The notes under the pieces were generated by a model, which was given only the letters and a program-made list of their open reading frames with translations, was not told where the DNA came from and searched no databases. A DNA stretch of 64,000 bases from Salvator merianae. Lineage: Eukaryota > Chordata > Lepidosauria > Squamata > Teiidae. Where the stretch lies: assembly GCA_003586115.2 (NCBI GenBank), contig QVOM02000101.1, positions 26,953,495 to 27,017,494 of the forward strand, in the 5' to 3' direction. Shown here one piece after another: positions 35,416 to 47,761 of this stretch (positions are counted from its first letter, which is position 1; each line of letters begins with the position of its first letter). The translations under genes were made by a program, and so were the position numbers.

Positions 35416-35423
35416 CCCAGTGT
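35416..35423 (+). repeat. 8-bp target duplication, right copy
   Basis: CCCAGTGT directly after the GCTACGCCAGTG terminus. Confidence 0.9.
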
Positions 35424-37809
35424 GCAGTAGCAGTGACAGAAAACAGATTCAATGCTCTGTTGATGAGCCAAACCATGGACAATAGACATGAGGAAATCAC
35501 ATGCTCTGTTTTGGTAATAATTGTGTGAAAGCAAGCAAAAGAACAGCCAAAGTCACATGTTACTCATACTTGGCTGTAGTGGAATCACTTGTCCATAAAA
35601 GGGTATTTATGTGAAATAAACATCTATAGCCTCTTCTCTGCTTCCTATTGGAAGTGATTGGGTGATGCAGATGCCACAGGAAAAGGGCCCTTTCTTACCT
35701 CCATTTTGTAGTGAGGAAACACTATTTTCCATGACATCTCAATGCAGAGCACAGGAAAGCACCCTGCACAGAAGACAACTCTGTTGGTGACCACTGCAGG
35801 GTATCTTCTGCTGGCCAAGATGGAGATAGGCTGGCAGCAAGCATGTTCTTCAGCTGACAAGGACACCCTGGATAGTAAGTAGAATCAGGGCTTATGCTAT
35901 AATTGTGTCTTACAAAATACTTCTGTGGAGGCAGCAAGTAGAAGAAAGGTTCCAGAAAGAAAGCTCTTTTCAGTCTCCTCCATTCAAAGGAAGATTCTAA
36001 TAGGAGCCTTTTCCCTTCCACTCTGTCCCATAGAAACTACCACTATCTAGTTTTACTGGTGCCAATTACACTGAACCTTTGTGCATATTTCAGGAAATAA
36101 TCATGTGTGAGGCATTGCAGAGGAGTAGTGAACACAGAAATGAGGCTAAAATTGTGATCTCATTCTGCCAGCTTCCTAGGAGGCATTGTGCGTGAATAGC
36201 ATATGAATAGGTTGAAGGTGTGCATATGTTTGATTCCAAAGTGCCAGTAATGAAGCAAGGAAATGATCTGTAACCATCTATATTATAGAATTGCTTACAC
36301 TGTACAGTAGTAGTAGCAGGCAACAAAATTAACTTGAAACAGTCTGTATTCCTCTTCTGTATAGACTCATAGGATTAGCCTCTGAGCCCAAAAAGCAGAT
36401 GGTCGAGGCCAACCAAGACTGAAGAATGGAGGGAAATATAGAAGAGGGATTTGCAAAAGACTCCAGAGTAAAGGAAACAGAAAAGATGAGAATGAAAGTA
36501 ATGGCAGTACAAGATGGCAGTGATTACAATCTGATTGCATGCAATTTAGGGTAATGCTTACACAACTCCCTGAGCACCACAGCAGAATTAGATATGAAGC
36601 CATTTTGTATAAGCTGTTTCTAAAACAGCAAGGCCATAACGTTCTTCCATTTCTTTCCTGGGACAGACAGACTGAAAAGTGGCAGCCCCAGAGGAGAAGA
36701 GGAAAAAAAAAAAAAAAAAAAGAACAACAAAAAAAGAACAACTGACACTAACAAGAATGAGGAGAACATTTTTGGATAACATGTTTCTGAGCAGCCCCTT
36801 TAACTACTGACAATGTTGCAGAAAATAATTGAGTAGGTATGGGAAAATGTTGTGTCCCCCTCTCCCAATTTCAGCTGTAGAGAAAAAGCTGAGGTGAGCA
36901 CTGACCTCAGCTATCCTTGCTTCTGGCCAACCTTTCCAGGCTTTTTTTTTTTTTTGGGGGGGTGGGTGAGTGAGGGTATGGTCAACCATTATCGTGTTGG
37001 GACAAGCAATGGTATAACTGCATGGCTTGTTGACATTTCTCATCTTCTGGAACTTCCCCCAGCCAATGTCAGACAACTGAATGACAACAACCACCTACCA
37101 AATGTGGCCACCATCTAAGAGAGTATGGCTGGTTCAAACACTGCAAGAAACATTTGAAGCAACATTTTGCGCACCCCTAGTTCATTCTTTGTTGCAACAT
37201 TGGCAGTACTTACACGACAAACTCCACTCCTTGCAAATTCACAAATTACAAAATGTGGGTGAGACTTTTTGAATTAATTAAAACAAAGAAAGAAAGAAAC
37301 ACAGCTGACCTGGAATTTCCAAGGGAGGTCTGTGAGGCAACCTCCACACAGTCCCTATAGACCATGCTACGTCCTGCCCTGGAATTTGAGTGGTCCCTAG
37401 GAGACCAATGTTGTTAGCCACATAGACCTTTGGCATGGCTTTCCCAGCATTCCTGGGACTTTGACCACTCCAGCCACCACTACGCAGGCACTGGAGTGGC
37501 CGATAGGGCAACCAGAGTCCTACACTGGAAAGGGCTGTTTCTGGATGTGATGTTAAAACAATCCCTCTGGCCTACTACTTTGGAGGCCAGGGAACTTTCA
37601 TTCCCTGGCTTCCAAAGATAGGGCAAGTCAGACAGTCTTCTACTGGACAGCCACTGGCACACTTCTTATAGTACCCCTGTAAGAAGTACATTCCTGGCCT
37701 GACTTGCTTGGTTTGGACCAGACAATGGACTTTTCTGTGTGTGCCAAAGCACATGATGTGCTTTTATGAAATAGAGTAATCCTTGCTATTGTTTTAAGTA
37801 ATTATTGAA
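35424..37809. other. Unassigned stretch
   Basis: No exon or named repeat recognised. Homopolymer tracts lie at 36702-36720 (A) and 36942-36954 (T). The many short ORFs on both strands lack motifs. Confidence 0.4.
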
Positions 37810-38296
37810 AATATGGGACTGTTCACACTTATTGCTTAGTGAGCACCATTCTACTCACTGGGTAAATGTATCTGCACCAGGGAGCCATAGCAACCCTCCA
37901 GTAGTTTCTGCAGGTTGTCCTGGAGCCATCCAGCAGTGAACTGCTAAAAAGCAGCCCACAACTTGACCGTGTGTGGATAAATCACTCCCACTCAGCAGCA
38001 TCCACATGCTCTTCTGAGTGCAGTAAGGTAAGTGGGTGAGGCTGCATGACTGTGGCTGTTCAATTGTGCACAGCATCTAGATCACCATGGCAACATCCAG
38101 ACATAAATTGGATATTGCTGCTGACATTGCCATGACAATGCAGCCTGCTCTGGTCTGGCCATTCACCTTTTGAGCACTGCTGGCCTATGGGGCTTTTGCA
38201 GCACAGAGTGTGGATGCCCACCACCATGTCAGATCCTTACTGACCTGATATAGTATTCATGTACCATATCAGGCAAACTAGTGCAAATAGTTATTT
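37810..38296 (-). mobile_element. GGCCTGTTCACAC-family element, copy E (inverted)
   Basis: It starts GGGACTGTTCACACTTATTGCTTAGTGAG and then ACTGGGTAAATGTATCTGCACC, which parallels copy D at 27340-27400. It shares the CCATGGCAACATCC block and ends TGCAAATAG after a GATATAGTATTCATGTACCATATC hairpin. Older and CpG-poor. Confidence 0.65.
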
Positions 38297-38747
38297 ATCT
38301 ATGACACCCTGTAGGACAGCCTTTGGATCAGGATAAAATAGTCTGTCGACATAATGACAGATGCTACCTGTAACTTTCCACAGGACACTTCCACAGCGCT
38401 GTTTTCCAACACACACATCATCTCAGTACACACCACTGAGATAAGCTGGTCAACCCCATGTAAGAGCTTGTGCCACAACTACTACTGCTACCACCATGCA
38501 TAGCAGCTTCTCCAGGAGGAAAGTGTAGAGAGGTGGTGAGAAAGGAGAAGGAAATGACGACAAACAAAATGAACAAAAACACAATGTTTCTTTGTGCAGA
38601 CAATACTGCACATGCTTATGTATGGAAAGCCTTGTTGCCCCTTCAGTGTAAGGTAGCCTCCCCAACTCTATTTCTAGTTACATTTGTATTTTACTACTTC
38701 AAAGCCTTTTGTCTGTATTACTGACTTCCATTTTGCAGATACTGGGA

Positions 38748-39325
38748 CTTTTCATACTTCACAAGAGGAACGTTTTTTTCCACTCACTAGAACAGTGGAT
38801 TCACATTCGCACGTGCACACAACGCTCCCGATTCTCACCGAGCCGAGTCTCATGCGTACCTGAAGCTGGGAAAGGCTAGACAAGTAATTTGCTGTCTTCA
38901 TTTTGACCTGCGTGATCAAGTTCAGATCAGGGTAGGTGCTTCCGCACTGCTTCCTGACTCAAAATGGCAGCGGGGATGGGCTGGCGTGGCTGCGCAGGCG
39001 TGGTCTGCTGCTTTACAACCCAGTCTACCCTTTGGGCTTTGCACCCTGGCTGCCGTTTCAAAGACAGCTCCAAAAGGATCTGCTCTAACTTTGAAGTAGT
39101 AGCTCTATGTTTTGGATTACTAGCTCTATCTTTGCTTCCGTGCCTCTATGATTTGTGACCTCACTTCCTGCCTAGTGGATTCCCATCCACATCACTCCCT
39201 CTGCTGGTCAGCTTGCAGTTGTTTCCCTGGCTGGCAAGTGCATATAGCACTCCACAGACTCTATCTTCATGGGCCTGAAGCCTGCTAATTAGAATGTTCC
39301 GCTATGGTAAATGCGAAAACGCCCA
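38748..39325 (-). mobile_element. GGCCTGTTCACAC-family element, copy F (inverted)
   Basis: Left end GGGACTTTTCATACTTC followed by a CACTCACTAGAACAGTGG hairpin like the right-hand hairpins of copy B; right end GGTAAATGCGAAAACGCCC after a CTAATTAGAATG segment. Moderately CpG-rich. The 64-codon ORF inside it is not a gene. Confidence 0.6.
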
Positions 39326-41075
39326 CTATGTGACTTCTGATTTCCTTGAGTAACAAAATGAATATTTTACTGTTTAAATTGCAGGTTTATGCTTTGATTT
39401 GTTGCCATTTTGCCTGTTCATATTAAGGCTGTCCTACATCACCAAATAATTGTCATGAAGGAGAAGACTTATTTTAGTGACATTTCCCATTTTTTTTTTT
39501 TTTTTTTATGTTTGTTTTTCAATCAAGTATATTGTTTTATCCAGTGGAATGCTTTCTGGTTTATTGCATTGTTTTGATTTTTATTGTTTACCTTAAATAT
39601 CCTATGCCTTTGGATTTTTGTGTACTACACAGTATCCCCAAATAAAGTATAGCAGAAACCCACATCCCTATTGAAGCAAGAGAGACTGAAAAATAGTGAG
39701 GGTGAAAAATAACTTTTGATATGACTTTTATTTAACTTTAAGGGAAAAAAAAGTGAATCAAATACAACTCTTAGATCCTCATGCATGAGGATTCTATTTA
39801 AATCACTGATATCTATTCATGTGTCTCTCAGGGCAGAATTTCATGTAGTTGTGAGGATTCTGCAATATCCCAGAGGCTTAAAAATGCCTTATTTTCTACC
39901 TGCATGCTGGGAACTTTCAGTCACTTTCAATCTGATCACAGTGTTTCAACTGATATGGCTGTGCTGCACAGATATTCCCATTAACTAGGTGAACTGCAGT
40001 CTGGCTAGGAGCTATGCTGCCCAGCAGATTCACTTTCATTTATTCCTGTTAGACTGCTTCCTCAGTTTAATTTGGTGAAGCTACATTTATGGGAATGGAA
40101 CATTTGAGTCCTTTCACATTTTATGAGCATGAGTCTGTGATTCTTGATGTCAACATAAATTCAATAATCAAGATGCTTAAAAAGTAAAGTAAACTTGGAG
40201 CAAAATAATGGGGTGATTACATTTAAACTCAAAAGCTGTGTTGAAGAATTTATGATATGTAAGGTAGGATAAGAAATTTGATTCCTGTTCTGTTTTGAGT
40301 AGATTTTTATGTATTCATTGTGATGAATGTTCCACAAAGATGTTCATTTTCAAGTTCAGCATGAATACACAGAAGAAATGCATTTTTGCTAGTTCCTATT
40401 GTATTTAAAGATCCTTAAAAGTCAAGGTGCTTCTCAGGACTTCTCAAGTGGTTTACTACCTGTAAAATATTTGGGCAACCTAGAGATCTTCAAGGAAATG
40501 TTAAAATTTACTTCAGAACTTGATTTGTTCCTATAGGAGATTGGGTGTTTTTGCTTAATGATAATATTTTAAAACCATGAAGTGGGCCAACTTTTTTTTT
40601 TTTTTTTTTTTTAACCAGGCATCCTGCTGTTACCACCAGTCCCATTTAGATGGTTTGGATGATTTCTTTTTTTTTTTTTTTTTTTTTTAAATTTTAAAGG
40701 ATTTTTTGCACATTAAGTTTTGGTAACAAATTGACTATCAGAATACTCTAAACATTCAAAATATTTCCTTGTAACAAAAATTAGATCTGAGCCCTTTTTA
40801 AAAAGCTCTGTTTTGCTTTTGTTAAGTGTGATTGAATTTGCTAGGCTTTCTTCTTGCTAATCATATTGCAGTCTTCTCAGGTATTGTTGCTAAGGACATG
40901 CCTACACACCTACACACACTCACATTTTGACAGTTTTCAACTGAAATAATTTATACCATAATTTGTATTGAAGTCTTGAAATAAAGTCTAGTGTATTTTA
41001 GGCTGATGCTAACCCAGTCAAACTGTTCTGATCCTGAAAACTCAGTGGATTTTGTTTTCTTTGCTTTTTTTTTTT

Positions 41076-41078
<3 letters not shown>
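39326..41078. other. Unassigned stretch with homopolymer tracts
   Basis: T tracts at 39490-39507, 40592-40612 and 40668-40688 are the only obvious structure. No exon seen. Confidence 0.4.

Positions 41079-41150
<72 letters not shown>
41079..41150 (+). repeat. (AT)n(GT)n compound microsatellite
   Basis: About 21 AT units, then about fourteen GT units. Confidence 0.97.
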
Positions 41151-41151
<1 letters not shown>

Positions 41152-41654
41152 ATGGAACTCCATTCTGCATGGGGAAGCTAGAAGCTGCATCCCTTAGTCA
41201 CTCAATGCTCTGCTGCAGACCATTTTAGTAAAACCCTTTCTATAACTTTTCCCTGCTATTCTTGTCCCTGTCCAATCCCTAGCAATAGTTTCTTTCTTCT
41301 TTGGAGAATGGAGCCCTGTACCTGGGTTATGGCTGGGGAAATTCACTCTTCCTGAGAGTATTAAAAGTACAGGAGTCCTTTAATTCCCTTTTCCCTTTTT
41401 CTTTCCATTGGGCTCTTGGATTAGAAAGTGCAATGAGTTCACATTGGCATGTTTTATGAGATCAGAAAATCATAAGTGAATATTAGTAGCCAACAGATGC
41501 TCCAGTACTCCCCCATGCACACTTCTTGGAAAACTGAAAAAAAACCCACTGGTTTCTATCTGTTTCTGGCTGCCACACATTTTATTGACAGGGACATACC
41601 ATGTTGTACTGCAGTCAAAATGAATTTCATAAATTCTGGCCTGTAATGGCATTC

Positions 41655-41735
41655 AGGTCATTGGATTGGATTGGATGACCTCCAAGATCCTTTTCAACTT
41701 TCATATCTTGTAGTTCTATGCTTCTATAAAGACTG
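41655..41735 (+). mobile_element. CR1 LINE 3' terminus
   Basis: The segment GGATGACCTCCAAGATCC, then TTTTCAACTTTCATATC, then TAGTTCTATGCTTCTATAA closely resembles the 3' end of vertebrate CR1 elements, including the degenerate ATTCTATG terminal repeat. It is a strongly 5'-truncated copy. Confidence 0.75.
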
Positions 41736-41885
41736 ACATCCCTATACCTTCCTTTTACTGCAGAAGAGAGGACAATTTTCTGCAGGTCATAGTTTTCTCT
41801 CCACTTTGGTCCTTTGAACAGGAATTAATACACTGGCAATCATATTGGCAGTAGCAAACCTTGAAATACTTTACATACTGAGGTA

Positions 41886-42022
41886 AGGGCACTGGGCCTT
41901 ATTCTGAATTATATCCTGGAATAGAGACCTGTCATTTACATGTTAGCACACATTACAGCAGGCAGGTGGCAGGTCTCTATTCCAGGATATAATCCAGAAT
42001 AAAGTCCAGTGCAGAAAGGGCT
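41886..42022. mobile_element. Palindromic MITE, GGCCCTTTCTGCACTTGG family, copy 2
   Basis: It matches copy 1 (31922-32101): GCACTGGGCCTTATTCTGAATTATATCC on the left and its complement ending AGTGCAGAAAGGGCT on the right. The extreme left tip is missing and the central segment is shorter. Confidence 0.75.
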
Positions 42023-42502
42023 AAGGTTTCGACAGGAACTTATGGCAGCAAGATGTTTCCTTTGTGAACCAGTACATGCACAGGAAAGTCTGGAGCTCTG
42101 GGAATATCCTATGTTCTGCAAAGTGATATTGTGCAGAGCTTTTCCAACTGTGTTGAAATGCTGGACACTATACATATGCAAATTATCTTGCCTATGCACC
42201 ACTCTGTAGAGTACGCAGACTGCAAGTATGATCCTGCTCTCCATTTTATGAACAGCACCCCTCTGCTGCTGCTGATCTGCTGTCTGTGACTACAGACATG
42301 TACCACTCCTGAAGAACATCAGTTTGGAGTTGCTGCTGCAGCTAGGCCACAACTGATATAGCTGGTCTGTCGAGAGCTGGCAGTGTTATAAGCAGCTGAG
42401 GACCCAATGCAGTGACCTTGGACAGCAGCCTACAGACACCAGTTGTTAGAGGCATTTTTGAAGGAGGCAGGTGGGAGGTTGGTTGTTTTTAATTGCTTAA
42501 CT

Positions 42503-42506
<4 letters not shown>

Positions 42507-42547
<41 letters not shown>
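42507..42547 (+). repeat. (AAT)n microsatellite
   Basis: About fourteen AAT units. Confidence 0.96.
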
Positions 42548-43164
42548 TATGGCAGCAACTACACTTTAGAACTTGTTTAGATCCCCTTGGTTGGCTCTGC
42601 TTCTCTTACTGCTGGTACATGTAGGGAAAGAGTCCAAGGTAAGAGGCTGATCCTTCTTCAGTTATGCCATCAACCCATATGAGAGGCAGTGTTTCCAGTT
42701 CTACCTCTTGAAGGCCTTCCTGCAGTTCCAGTGCTGGATAGCTGATCACCTTGAATAGGTAGCGTCTAGAACATTCTACTAGAAAGGGTCTTTTAATCAG
42801 GGGATGCTATGTTCCTAGATGAGAGAAGAGAGGAAAGTTGTGAGATTCCCATTTCAGTTTTAATTTTCAGAGAAAGATAAAGTGAGGTAGCAGAGAAGAG
42901 CAGTTCCGGGAAGTAGGGTTAGACATAGTAAGATATCATCCATTCTACTCAGCCTCCTGAATTTCATAATGCAAGGATGACTGACAACCACCTTACTGGC
43001 TTATTGATGTTGTTAAAAGCCAGGTCATGGGTGACGCTGATCATGAATAAAAGGGCTGATCTGGTATGTTTTACTTATGCCTGGATGGGTGAGCTGAAAG
43101 GTCTGATGCCTACTCAGCTTTGTCCCCTAGGTTACCTGGTGCAGCACCAGTCCAGGCTTGTGGA
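42548..43164. other. Unassigned stretch left of the solo LTR
   Basis: No exon or repeat recognised. Confidence 0.4.
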
Positions 43165-43169
43165 GCAGG
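43165..43169 (+). repeat. 5-bp target duplication of the solo LTR, left copy
   Basis: GCAGG, identical to 43799-43803. Confidence 0.85.
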
Positions 43170-43798
43170 TGTTATGAGTGCCTCGGACTCTGAGGATGAG
43201 GGCGGTGTTCAGTCTGAGAGCTGTATAGATGTTGAGCAGGGAGCTCCAGGTGGCACAGAGCCCAGACAGCTTATCACCATCCCAGAGGACGAAGCAAAAA
43301 CATCGGCAGGATATGTTTTGGAAACATCAGAGATTCCTGCAAACATCCCACCTCCAGCCATAGAAAGAAGAAGGGCCAAATGCAGGGCTCAGCTGAGTTT
43401 GTGTAAGCAATCTAGCAGAAGCCGGCCACACCCAAGCTCATACCTTGGAGAAGATGATCCTGCAGTATAAATACAACACAGGGACTGCAGCCCAGGCATG
43501 GTCAGCAACTGCTTTCCATCCATGCATCCTGTTACTCTGATCTCCTGGCTTCTAGAACCTTGACCCTTTGTTTGGACTGTGCTTTGACTTTGGCTTCGCT
43601 TAATCCCTGGATTTTGTTTGCTTTGGTGACTACAACCCTGTTTGAACTTGGACTGGACTTTGACTATGGCTTCTCTTACTCCTTTGCTTTGTTTGCTTAT
43701 CAATACCTGCTGCCTCCCTGTTGTGACCCGGACTGTTAATAAAAGGACTTCTCTATTACTGAGGCTTGCCTTAGCCCTCATTTGCCTGGGACATAACA
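43170..43798 (+). mobile_element. Solo LTR (629 bp), gypsy- or retrovirus-like
   Basis: It begins TGTTATGAG and ends GGACATAACA, with a 7-bp perfect terminal inverted repeat (TGTTATG/CATAACA), and is flanked by perfect GCAGG duplications. An AGTATAAATAC promoter-like element lies near 43464 and AATAAAAGG near 43738, in the order expected for U3-R-U5 on the plus strand. The 116-codon acidic ORF at 43120-43470 starts outside and runs through U3, ending exactly at the TATA-like region; no family is recognised in it. The internal region and second LTR are absent, so recombination between LTRs is inferred. Confidence 0.88.
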
Positions 43799-43803
43799 GC
43801 AGG
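43799..43803 (+). repeat. 5-bp target duplication of the solo LTR, right copy
   Basis: GCAGG directly after CATAACA. Confidence 0.85.
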
Positions 43804-44324
43804 TTTGGGGAGTCATCACAGTCTATAAACAATCTATATCTCACACCAGGCACCCTCTCTGCTCTGTGACTTTTGTTGAGGGACTATTCCTGGTATTAAG
43901 CCAGAGAAGGGTAGTTGTTGGCTTCCCTATCTCAACTGATGAAGGCTGTCTAAGCTATATTATTGCCCACCTGCACAGCAGCTATTTCAGCATGTTATAG
44001 ACCCAACCTATGTTGCAGGACATACTCTCAGTCTGGTCTTTGCTACATAGTGAGAGAAGGGTAATCTATTCATAAGTATATTTGTGCTGAGTCTGTTGTC
44101 ATGATCAGAATGTTTTCTGGTGAGGTTTGGGCTTGTAGTGTCTGTTCCTCACTGCAGGGATGAAGAACCCATTGAGATATCCTCAAAGAATTATGAAATC
44201 TGATGGATTCCTGATGACTCTGGAGAAGTTTCTAATTGACATGCAAGAATCATAAGGTGTATAGAGCTATTCATATAATTGTTCCCATGTGCCCTTGGTT
44301 ACCCTGCAAAGCTTGCAAGGCACC

Positions 44325-44705
44325 CTGATAAATCAATGATGATGAAGAAGGGCTAAAGGTTAGAGCACAGGTGGCATAAATCCCAATGTGAATCTGACCA
44401 AACACTAGTAAGAGTATATTATCGTGCTTATCATGCAGTCGTGGCAGCAGTAAAGAAGGCTTACTTCTCTGCCTCTATTGTGTCCCCAATTACTCATCTA
44501 GCAAATTATGTTTGGGTGGTTAAAAGGCTATTGTCACATATCTGCAAGGATCTATTCATGTTAACTTCAGAAGCTTACTGTGATAAATTTGTGAGACACT
44601 TTCAGGACAGGGTTGCTCATATACACATGGAATTGGATTCCACTGTTGGAAGTAGACCACTGGAAGCATCCAGAGCTGGCAGGTCACCAATATCATGGCT
44701 TGCAT
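44325..44705 (+). mobile_element. L2-type LINE fragment (linker region)
   Basis: Translation gives YHAVVAAVKKAYFSASI in the ORF's surroundings, followed by CDKFVRHFQDRVAHIHMELDSTVG, the same conserved stretch as 18940-19020. The segment sits between endonuclease and reverse transcriptase in L2. It is truncated on the right shortly after LEASRAG. Confidence 0.75.
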
Positions 44706-46010
44706 AAGATGTGATAGACATTGTAGGATTTTGTTCCATGCTGAAGCTTAACAAATTATAGCAGGACTTTCCTGCAGCAAAATATCGCTTTTATTAGAGG
44801 AGAAAAACTTTAAAAGAAGTCAACATCAGCCAGTACCTTGGCACAGCAGTGGTCCTAAATCAAGTGAAACATTCAATGGAAAGTACAAAGTGTTTCAAAG
44901 TTGTTTTATCCTTCTGTTCAAGGATAAAAATAATGCCATGAAAGCATAGGGAAGGTAATAGTCAAGTGTTGCTCACATGCACTTGAACAGGAGGAAGAAT
45001 TTTGCCTTTCTGAACCTTCCTTCTCCAAAGGGTCATCAAAATAAGACTATCTTGACCAGTCACTCAGGAGAGATAAGACATTCTGAAATTTATTATTAAT
45101 TTTATGTCTGGGGGGTTGAGTCTATATATTCAGTGAGATGCTACATTCAATACACCATGCAATTGTCCAAGCTGTTGAAAGTAATTCTCTCTTTTTTTCT
45201 TTTTTCCTCTCGGACATACAAAAAATGTTTTATTTTCAAGATCCTTCTTGGACTCATCTCGTTAATCTCTTCAAGATGAGATGGAGGGGAAAAAAAAATC
45301 TTGTTCCAAGGGACTTGCAAGGTGAGTTTGACCTGACATTTTCAAGTACATCTTTCGACACTGTGATTTCAATTTCTGATGCCTTGAGCTCCTTTCCAGT
45401 AATTTCAAATAATGCAGAGAAACTCTAGATAGGAAATCTTGAGAAGCATCAGTTTTTTTTCCTGGTACTGTAATTTTTTTACAATAAATGTATGACTGCT
45501 TTCACTGAAAGCCTCATATGTGGAAAAGCTGTGACAATGAGCTTGAGCAGATGTGTAAAATCCATTTTCTTCAGGACATATTCTTAGTTCCTGATTTGAA
45601 AATCTTGCTCTGACAGAACATATAACCAGAAAAAAAAGTGATAGTTCAGTTCAACAGGACATTATCCTTGTTTTGTCCCAGTATATCTTGAGCAGGATAC
45701 TTTTTACCCCCACCACTATCTTTCACAATAACTGCCTATTCCACCCACTGAACATAACATTGCATGACACTATCATTATGGAGGTTCATAAAGATTGTTA
45801 TCTAATACTTGCCTTACTGTGAAGCAACCTTTACACTAAAAAGTATTTCAGAGCTACATAACAAGATGAAGGTAGCTTTGTGAAATCTGGATAATAAAAG
45901 GAATTATTTAATGGGAAACAACACAGAAATAGACAATGAAATGAGAACAAGCAACACAAACTATACCATTGAGTAAATTATACTGAACAAATGGAAATAG
46001 CAACTCCAAA
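44706..46010. other. Unassigned stretch
   Basis: No exon or repeat recognised. The ORF at 45138-45428 has no known motif. Confidence 0.4.
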
Positions 46011-46024
46011 AAAGAAAGAAAGAC

Positions 46025-46055
<31 letters not shown>

Positions 46056-46079
46056 GAAGAAGAAGAAGAAGAAGAAGAC
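46011..46079 (+). repeat. (GAAA)n(GAA)n microsatellite
   Basis: GAAA units change to GAA units near 46054 and then to ATAATA/ACAACA runs. On the minus strand this yields the serine-rich part of a 194-codon ORF, which is an artefact. Confidence 0.95.
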
Positions 46080-47361
46080 AATAATAATATTAAAATAATA
46101 ACAACAATAACAACAACAACCAGTGAAAGACAAGATAGCTTAAGACTGAAAATTGTTAGATTAAAGGTACCCATGGTTCTTCCAGACATGTGTTGTGTGG
46201 ACACTTGACTTTTTTTTTTTTTTTTTTTTTGTATGGTCAGGATTGCAGCAGGGTACGGCAAGGTGCTTTGAAGGCCAGCATGGCCTGCCCTAGCTTGAAA
46301 GCTGAGGAAGTTTTGTTCCCCACCAAAGTTGCAGGCTAGGGACATTTTGCTGTTGCCCCAGAAAAGACCCCCCAAAGCAAGCCATCTTCTGTAGTTTAGC
46401 AAAAGGTTACTGGTCTCTGGAACAGGGAACTGGCTGTTCCTGCTCCCACCACCCAATTGCATGGTGGTGGAATGAACCAACCTGGCATGCATGGAAAAAG
46501 CTTTTTAGTGGTTCCTCACTAAAGTGCTCCCGGGTATGGATTCCATGCCTATGTGTGAACAAGGTGCAAAGGGCCATGCAGAGATGTGCCATGGTGAATT
46601 GTCCCTCCTTTGGTATGTGATAGTATGAAGACCCTGCAGTCCCAGCACATTGATGGCATGGTCCAAAACTAAAGAGAGAAAGATATTCATGATTATAAAT
46701 ATAAGGTTTTAAGCAATATTCACATCACGGTAGATTCTGCCATTTTCAGTGTGCTGTTCACCCAGTCTCCCCATCCACGGCAAGGCTCATGCCCACAAAC
46801 ATTTCTGAAGTTTCAGGAAGTGGGCACAAAATTTGGCCGTTTGTGTGCCTTTAAATATAGGGACAGTCAGCATTCTAAGGTAGTTTTTTTTATGGAAGCA
46901 ACAGCAGAGATGGCAAGCAGAATGAGAGAAAATGAACCAGATCCCCCACCCCCACATTTTGATCCTCAGTGTCTGCACCTACCTTCTATGCAAGCCTGCT
47001 CTATTAACATTAGGAAGTATCTGGCAAGTGCAAGGATATGCAAGTCCGCTTTGCCAAGAACTGACACTAGCCACCCTGCTACTTTAGAGCAATGGGGAAA
47101 TCTGATGAATAGACCTCAAAGGGGTCCTTTGAATTACACAGAACACTTCAATTAATCCCTTCCATAAGGGACCTCTTTTTCCATAGAGGATCCACATGCA
47201 AGGACAAACTGAATCACTCTGCCATCCATGGCACAAAAAAAATAAGTTGTCAGGTTGCTTCATATAGTAGCATATACCACACTCCAACCTTCCATGGAGA
47301 TATGGGAGTCATGACACTGCTCTCTGTGAAAGGTTGGAAAAGGGTCCCACAGCTGTTTGCA
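46080..47361. other. Unassigned stretch
   Basis: No exon or repeat recognised besides a T tract at 46209-46230. ORFs up to 134 codons (46751-47155) show no motif. Confidence 0.4.
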
Positions 47362-47369
47362 TTGGCTAG
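47362..47369 (+). repeat. 8-bp target duplication, left copy
   Basis: TTGGCTAG, identical to 47754-47761. Confidence 0.9.
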
Positions 47370-47753
47370 TAGGGATAAGCACAAAAAAAAAAAAAAAAGA
47401 AAGAAAAGAAAAAAAAAGATTCCTTTTCGAATCGAAAATCTGCATTTTTGATACATCAGTGAATTCCGTTATCGAAAAATGCATTTTTTGCATTCTTTTT
47501 CACATTTTTCACATTTGCTTTCCCATTGAAAATGCCATTGAAAATGCCATTTTCATGGCTTAAGCATAGCGAAAAAGTATGGAAATGCGAACATTCAAAG
47601 AATTTCATTTTTGCAAAAAAATAGACTTTTTCGTTTTCGATCGAAAACCTGTAAGTGCGGGAAAAAAAAGTCATTTTCGTTTTGATGTGAAAGTTTGCAA
47701 AAATGAATCTTGGAACGAATTTTCAAATACAAATTGAAATTTGCACATCCCTA
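47370..47753. mobile_element. hAT-like nonautonomous element, TAGGGATGTGCA family, AT-rich copy 1 (384 bp)
   Basis: The left end is TAGGGATAAGCACAAAA and the right end TTTGCACATCCCTA, flanked by perfect 8-bp TTGGCTAG duplications. The interior contains TTTTCGTTTTCGA-type words and long imperfect inverted repeats around GAAAATGCATTTT. It is collinear with the copies at 50292 and 52772. No coding capacity. Confidence 0.88.
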
Positions 47754-47761
47754 TTGGCTAG
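47754..47761 (+). repeat. 8-bp target duplication, right copy
   Basis: TTGGCTAG directly after CATCCCTA. Confidence 0.9.

Noticed and set aside
35149..35485. GC-rich proline/arginine ORFs considered as a first coding exon
   Set aside because: The GC-rich block ends exactly at hAT-type terminal repeats with 8-bp duplications.
45908..46492. 194-codon ORF on the minus strand
   Set aside because: Its middle is poly-serine/leucine/phenylalanine from a GAA/GAAA microsatellite, and the flanks have no motif.
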